Shown: positions 40,390 through 42,931 of the stretch, piece by piece
Numbering within the stretch: position 1 is the stretch's first letter
Layout of the letters: each line of letters begins with the position of its first letter
Assembly: GCA_023249635.1 (NCBI GenBank)
Contig: JAHFCH010000027.1
Span: 1 to 42,931, forward strand
Reading direction: 5' to 3'
From: Fibrobacterota bacterium
Lineage (GTDB): Bacteria > Fibrobacterota > Fibrobacteria > UBA11236
DNA: 42,931 nucleotides
Made by a program: the position numbers and the translations under genes
The notes under the pieces: model-generated
The model's input: only the letters and a program-made list of their open reading frames with translations
Databases searched by the model: none
What the model was told of the DNA's origin: nothing

Positions 40390-41859
40390 TCAAAGGCCGA
40401 GACCGCGCGCACGGCGGCCCAAGCCGTCCCTCGGAATGCGGTTACCTTGGGCGAGAAAGGAATGTCCGCGCCTCCTAGTACCCGCGCCCGGAAGGAGTAT
40501 CGCGGTGGCCCCGCCGAATTCATCCGCACCCAAATCCGGTTTGCCGCCCGCTACGCGGCCTTCCCCGTCCACGTCCAAGGTCCCTGCCACGGCGGCCTCC
40601 AATACCAGTCCCGCCCCGATGGCCGGGGAACCGGAGGCAAGATGGAGATTGGCGGGCGGTGAGATCAACTTCGGATCGGCGTATACTGCATGGGCATCGG
40701 GCCAGGATCCCGGTGAGGTTTTGCTGCCCCCGAAGTAAAGATTGTTGTCCGCCACCACCCCGGTGTTACTCGAACCGGATCCTTCCATATAGGGGCCGCC
40801 CGCGGCCGCCTGGAAAATGTTGTTCTTGATGGATACGCCTTTGCAATTGAATTGCAGGATCAATTCCCCGTCGTGGCCCGCATAGGTGGTGTTCCCGATG
40901 ATAAAGATATTCTCGGCGCTGCCCTTGCTCGCGGCGTACCCGCCCGCCATGATGTTTCCCTGCCAGGAACGCGAGGCGAAATTGCTTCGCACCGTGATAT
41001 TGGAAGTGGCCTTGCCGCCGTGCTCGCTGGCGATCTCGATGCCGATATCGCAATTGTCGATGGTATTGCCTTCGATGACGATATCCTTGCCGCCGTCCAC
41101 GTAGATTCCGTCGGCGCTACGCTCGCCGCCGTAGGTGGGATTGGTCGCCGAGCTGATATTGTAGACGTGGTTGCCGAAGCAGCGGCCGTTGCGGGCCTGG
41201 TCTTGCGTCCCGGGGCCATTGCCTTCGAACCCGATGAAGTCGATGCCGATATTGTCGTTGTCATGCACCAGGTTATGCGAAACCGTGAAGCCGTCCACGT
41301 TGCCGTTGAGTACCATGGATTCGCTTTGCCCAAGCTTGCAGGCGCTGATCTCATTGCCGTCTACGATGAGATCCGAGAGCGGTGTGGCGGTAGTCCCATA
41401 GAAGGCGATTCCATGGGCGTTGCCGTTGGCATTCTCGATATTGTGCACCTGGTTGCCGCGGATCTCGATATGGCTGCCGCCGCCATCCACGCTGATCCCG
41501 ATGGGCGTACCCGTCCCTTTCAGATTTCGGACTTCGAAACCGATAACGCGCAGGTAGGATTTGGAGGAGATGGAAACCAGGCCATCGCCTTTGAGCCCGG
41601 TGCCGTCGATGATGGCCCCCGTCTGGCCCTTAAGGGTGATGTATCCGCCGGATTCGCTGCCCGATTTCCCGAAACTGACCGCCTCGCCGTAAACGCCTGC
41701 CGCTACGAGCACGGTGTCCCCGGCAGCCGCCGCGCCCAGGCCCGCCTGGATGGTGGCGTAGGCGCCGCCGGTCTTGGCCACGGTAAGCACTTTGGCTTGC
41801 GCGAAACGGACCGAAGCGGCGAGCGCGCCGATCATGAAAAGGTTGGGTAACATACGCAT
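40390..41859 (-). CDS. Exported right-handed parallel beta-helix protein
   Basis: 489 residues. Signal peptide about 1-22. A conserved opening (TVAKTGGAYATIQAGLGAAAAGDTVLVAAGVY) is typical of pectin-lyase-like beta-helix proteins, and Asn-rich coils repeat at roughly 22-25 residues. The SPAIGAG and late DLGADEF motif closes the helix, as in many exported polysaccharide-related proteins. The last about 45 residues are Arg/Gly-rich and unlike a folded domain, possibly a sorting tail. Substrate and catalytic residues cannot be named. A GGGGGAG Shine-Dalgarno precedes the ATG. Confidence 0.75.
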   Translation of the reverse strand: MRMLPNLFMIGALAASVRFAQAKVLTVAKTGGAYATIQAGLGAAAAGDTVLVAAGVYGEAVSFGKSGSESGGYITLKGQTGAIIDGTGLKGDGLVSISSKSYLRVIGFEVRNLKGTGTPIGISVDGGGSHIEIRGNQVHNIENANGNAHGIAFYGTTATPLSDLIVDGNEISACKLGQSESMVLNGNVDGFTVSHNLVHDNDNIGIDFIGFEGNGPGTQDQARNGRCFGNHVYNISSATNPTYGGERSADGIYVDGGKDIVIEGNTIDNCDIGIEIASEHGGKATSNITVRSNFASRSWQGNIMAGGYAASKGSAENIFIIGNTTYAGHDGELILQFNCKGVSIKNNIFQAAAGGPYMEGSGSSNTGVVADNNLYFGGSKTSPGSWPDAHAVYADPKLISPPANLHLASGSPAIGAGLVLEAAVAGTLDVDGEGRVAGGKPDLGADEFGGATAILLPGAGTRRRGHSFLAQGNRIPRDGLGRRARGLGL

Positions 41860-42001
41860 GGATAACTCCCCCGGAAATTGCCGCCCGCGCGACTACGATC
41901 CGACCGGACCGCTTACCAAGGATAGCCGGGCCGTGAGCCGGGAGCGGGTTGAATGGTAGGCCCGCGCATGATTCCGATCAATGTCACTAAACGTGGGAGG
42001 G

Positions 42002-42931
42002 CTATTTGATGTTGCGGAAATCGAGGAAGAGCGAACCGGGACGCTGGGATGCGTAATCCAGGCCTATCCAGGAAGCGGATCGCGGCATGCGGCCCACCCG
42101 CGCTTCGTCCATGCGTCCCAGGAAGAAGTCCACTTCCGCCCGATTGGGGTCGGCATCGCCGCGGGCGCCGATTACGATGTCCCGTGCGGTGGCCGGAACC
42201 GCGGCGGGACCGATGGTTTCCCGGGCCAGAACCGTTCCGTCCCAATACAGCACGGCCTCATTGCCATCGAAGGAGGCCGAGGCCAAATGCCATGCGCCGG
42301 TTACGCTACCCGCCGGGATACCTTCTATGCGGTGGACCTGATTCGCGCCCCCGCCGGCGGGTTTTACCCCCAAGGTCAAGCGTAACCCCTTCCCCGCCCC
42401 GGGAAAGCCCAGGATATATCCGGCGGAATCATTTTCTTCCCACTTCGCCAACAAGGCGCGCGGGCCCGGTTCGGTGCCGTCGAATCCGGGCGCGATCCAA
42501 ATCGAAAGCATCACCGGACCATTGCGGATGAGCCCCGCGGTATCCTGGGCATAAGCATAGGCGCCTGTCCCGTCGAAGGCCTGCCCGACGCCGATCCCGG
42601 CCACATCGGAGCCATCGGGAACCAGCTGTTTGGCCAGCGTAGGCAGCGCATTGGGCGTGGCATCTTGCAGGGACTTCTTCCCTGGCGAAGCATCGGCCAT
42701 ATGCCATACGCCGACATTCCCGGTCGCGGTATCGAATACGAACCTGTCATCGCGGAGGGCGGTAGCGGAGGGGTTACCCCAGTGCATCAACAGGGCTTGG
42801 CCCGCGCCCGATGCCCGCAATGCCGGGAGCCGCACCCAGATTTCCGCGCGCCCCGCGTTCGCGTCCCAGTGCTCGATCGCGAATGCCAAAGGATCCCCAT
42901 TCACTGCGGTAAATCGGAGATCCGAGCCGTC
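42002..42931 (-). CDS. DUF2341-LamG exported protein, N-terminus beyond window
   Basis: The frame is open at the right edge, so only about 309 C-terminal residues are visible. The part up to about residue 60 of the visible chain (DGSDLRFTAVNG through QALLMHWGNP) is the end of a DUF2341 domain. A LamG/concanavalin-like domain follows with VGVWHMADA, a calcium-site-like DSAGYILGFPG region and a FLGRMDEARVG strand. The combination is common in large secreted proteins of biomass-degrading bacteria. The stop is 142 bases before the beta-helix gene on the same strand; that gap shows no other gene. Confidence 0.78.
   Translation of the reverse strand, partial: DGSDLRFTAVNGDPLAFAIEHWDANAGRAEIWVRLPALRASGAGQALLMHWGNPSATALRDDRFVFDTATGNVGVWHMADASPGKKSLQDATPNALPTLAKQLVPDGSDVAGIGVGQAFDGTGAYAYAQDTAGLIRNGPVMLSIWIAPGFDGTEPGPRALLAKWEENDSAGYILGFPGAGKGLRLTLGVKPAGGGANQVHRIEGIPAGSVTGAWHLASASFDGNEAVLYWDGTVLARETIGPAAVPATARDIVIGARGDADPNRAEVDFFLGRMDEARVGRMPRSASWIGLDYASQRPGSLFLDFRNIK

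Noticed and set aside
40390-40530. Frameshift at the 3' end of the beta-helix gene
   Set aside because: The Arg-rich tail looked out of frame, but the other frames gave no better C-terminal domain, so there is no evidence for a shift.

Overview
The window is GC-rich, densely packed bacterial chromosome from a diderm (Gram-negative-type) organism. It carries LPS-export permeases (LptF, LptG), outer-membrane assembly and envelope lipoproteins (BamD, CpoB-like), many signal peptides and lipoboxes, and several large exported proteins built from LamG, DUF2341, beta-helix and collagen-like modules. That mix, with a non-proteobacterial gene order, would fit Fibrobacterota or a neighbouring phylum, but this is an inference and no phylogenetic test was possible. 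Most genes sit in tightly coupled runs with ATGA, GTGA or TTGA stop/start overlaps.

Left end (1-2136): a truncated MpaA-type murein peptide amidase diverges from an L-Ala-D/L-Glu epimerase, together a murein-peptide recycling pair. Peptide deformylase follows.

2138-8914, minus strand: the most striking block. A REC-PAS-HisKA-HATPase-REC hybrid kinase, five subunits of a toluene-4-monooxygenase-type soluble di-iron monooxygenase (alpha, gamma, Rieske ferredoxin, effector, beta) and a PAS-PAS-HisKA_2 kinase form one seven-gene run with no real gaps. There is no NADH reductase and no DNA-binding response regulator.

9166-14115, minus strand: lptF-lptG-diguanylate cyclase-tadA, then a 4.5S-like SRP RNA with its own promoter. 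The tadA-SRP RNA adjacency matches Bacillus.

14168-17611, plus strand: CpoB-like lipoprotein, terminator, BamD, NadD and an exported barrel-like protein. 17707-22048: purC-purH-smg-trmFO; the purH N-terminus contains a strong UUCG hairpin. 22087-25554: ThuA-domain protein, bacilliredoxin, a RidA/nucleosidase pair and TatD.

25555-31244, minus strand: five consecutive exported or lipid-anchored proteins of unknown role, ending in a collagen-like, LamG, C1q-like surface protein. This is the best candidate here for an undescribed envelope system. Upstream lie an orphan ATP-grasp protein, MiaA and a Nudix hydrolase (31273-33835).

33842-42931: a WHy/LEA14-like lipoprotein, cysteine synthase, LigA, tRNA-Gly(GCC) with terminator, an unknown exported pair, PPK2 polyphosphate kinase, a beta-helix protein and a truncated DUF2341-LamG protein. 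No CRISPR array, rRNA, insertion sequence or phage gene was seen. Starts were re-chosen wherever a stop/start overlap, Shine-Dalgarno or family alignment argued for a different codon than the longest frame.
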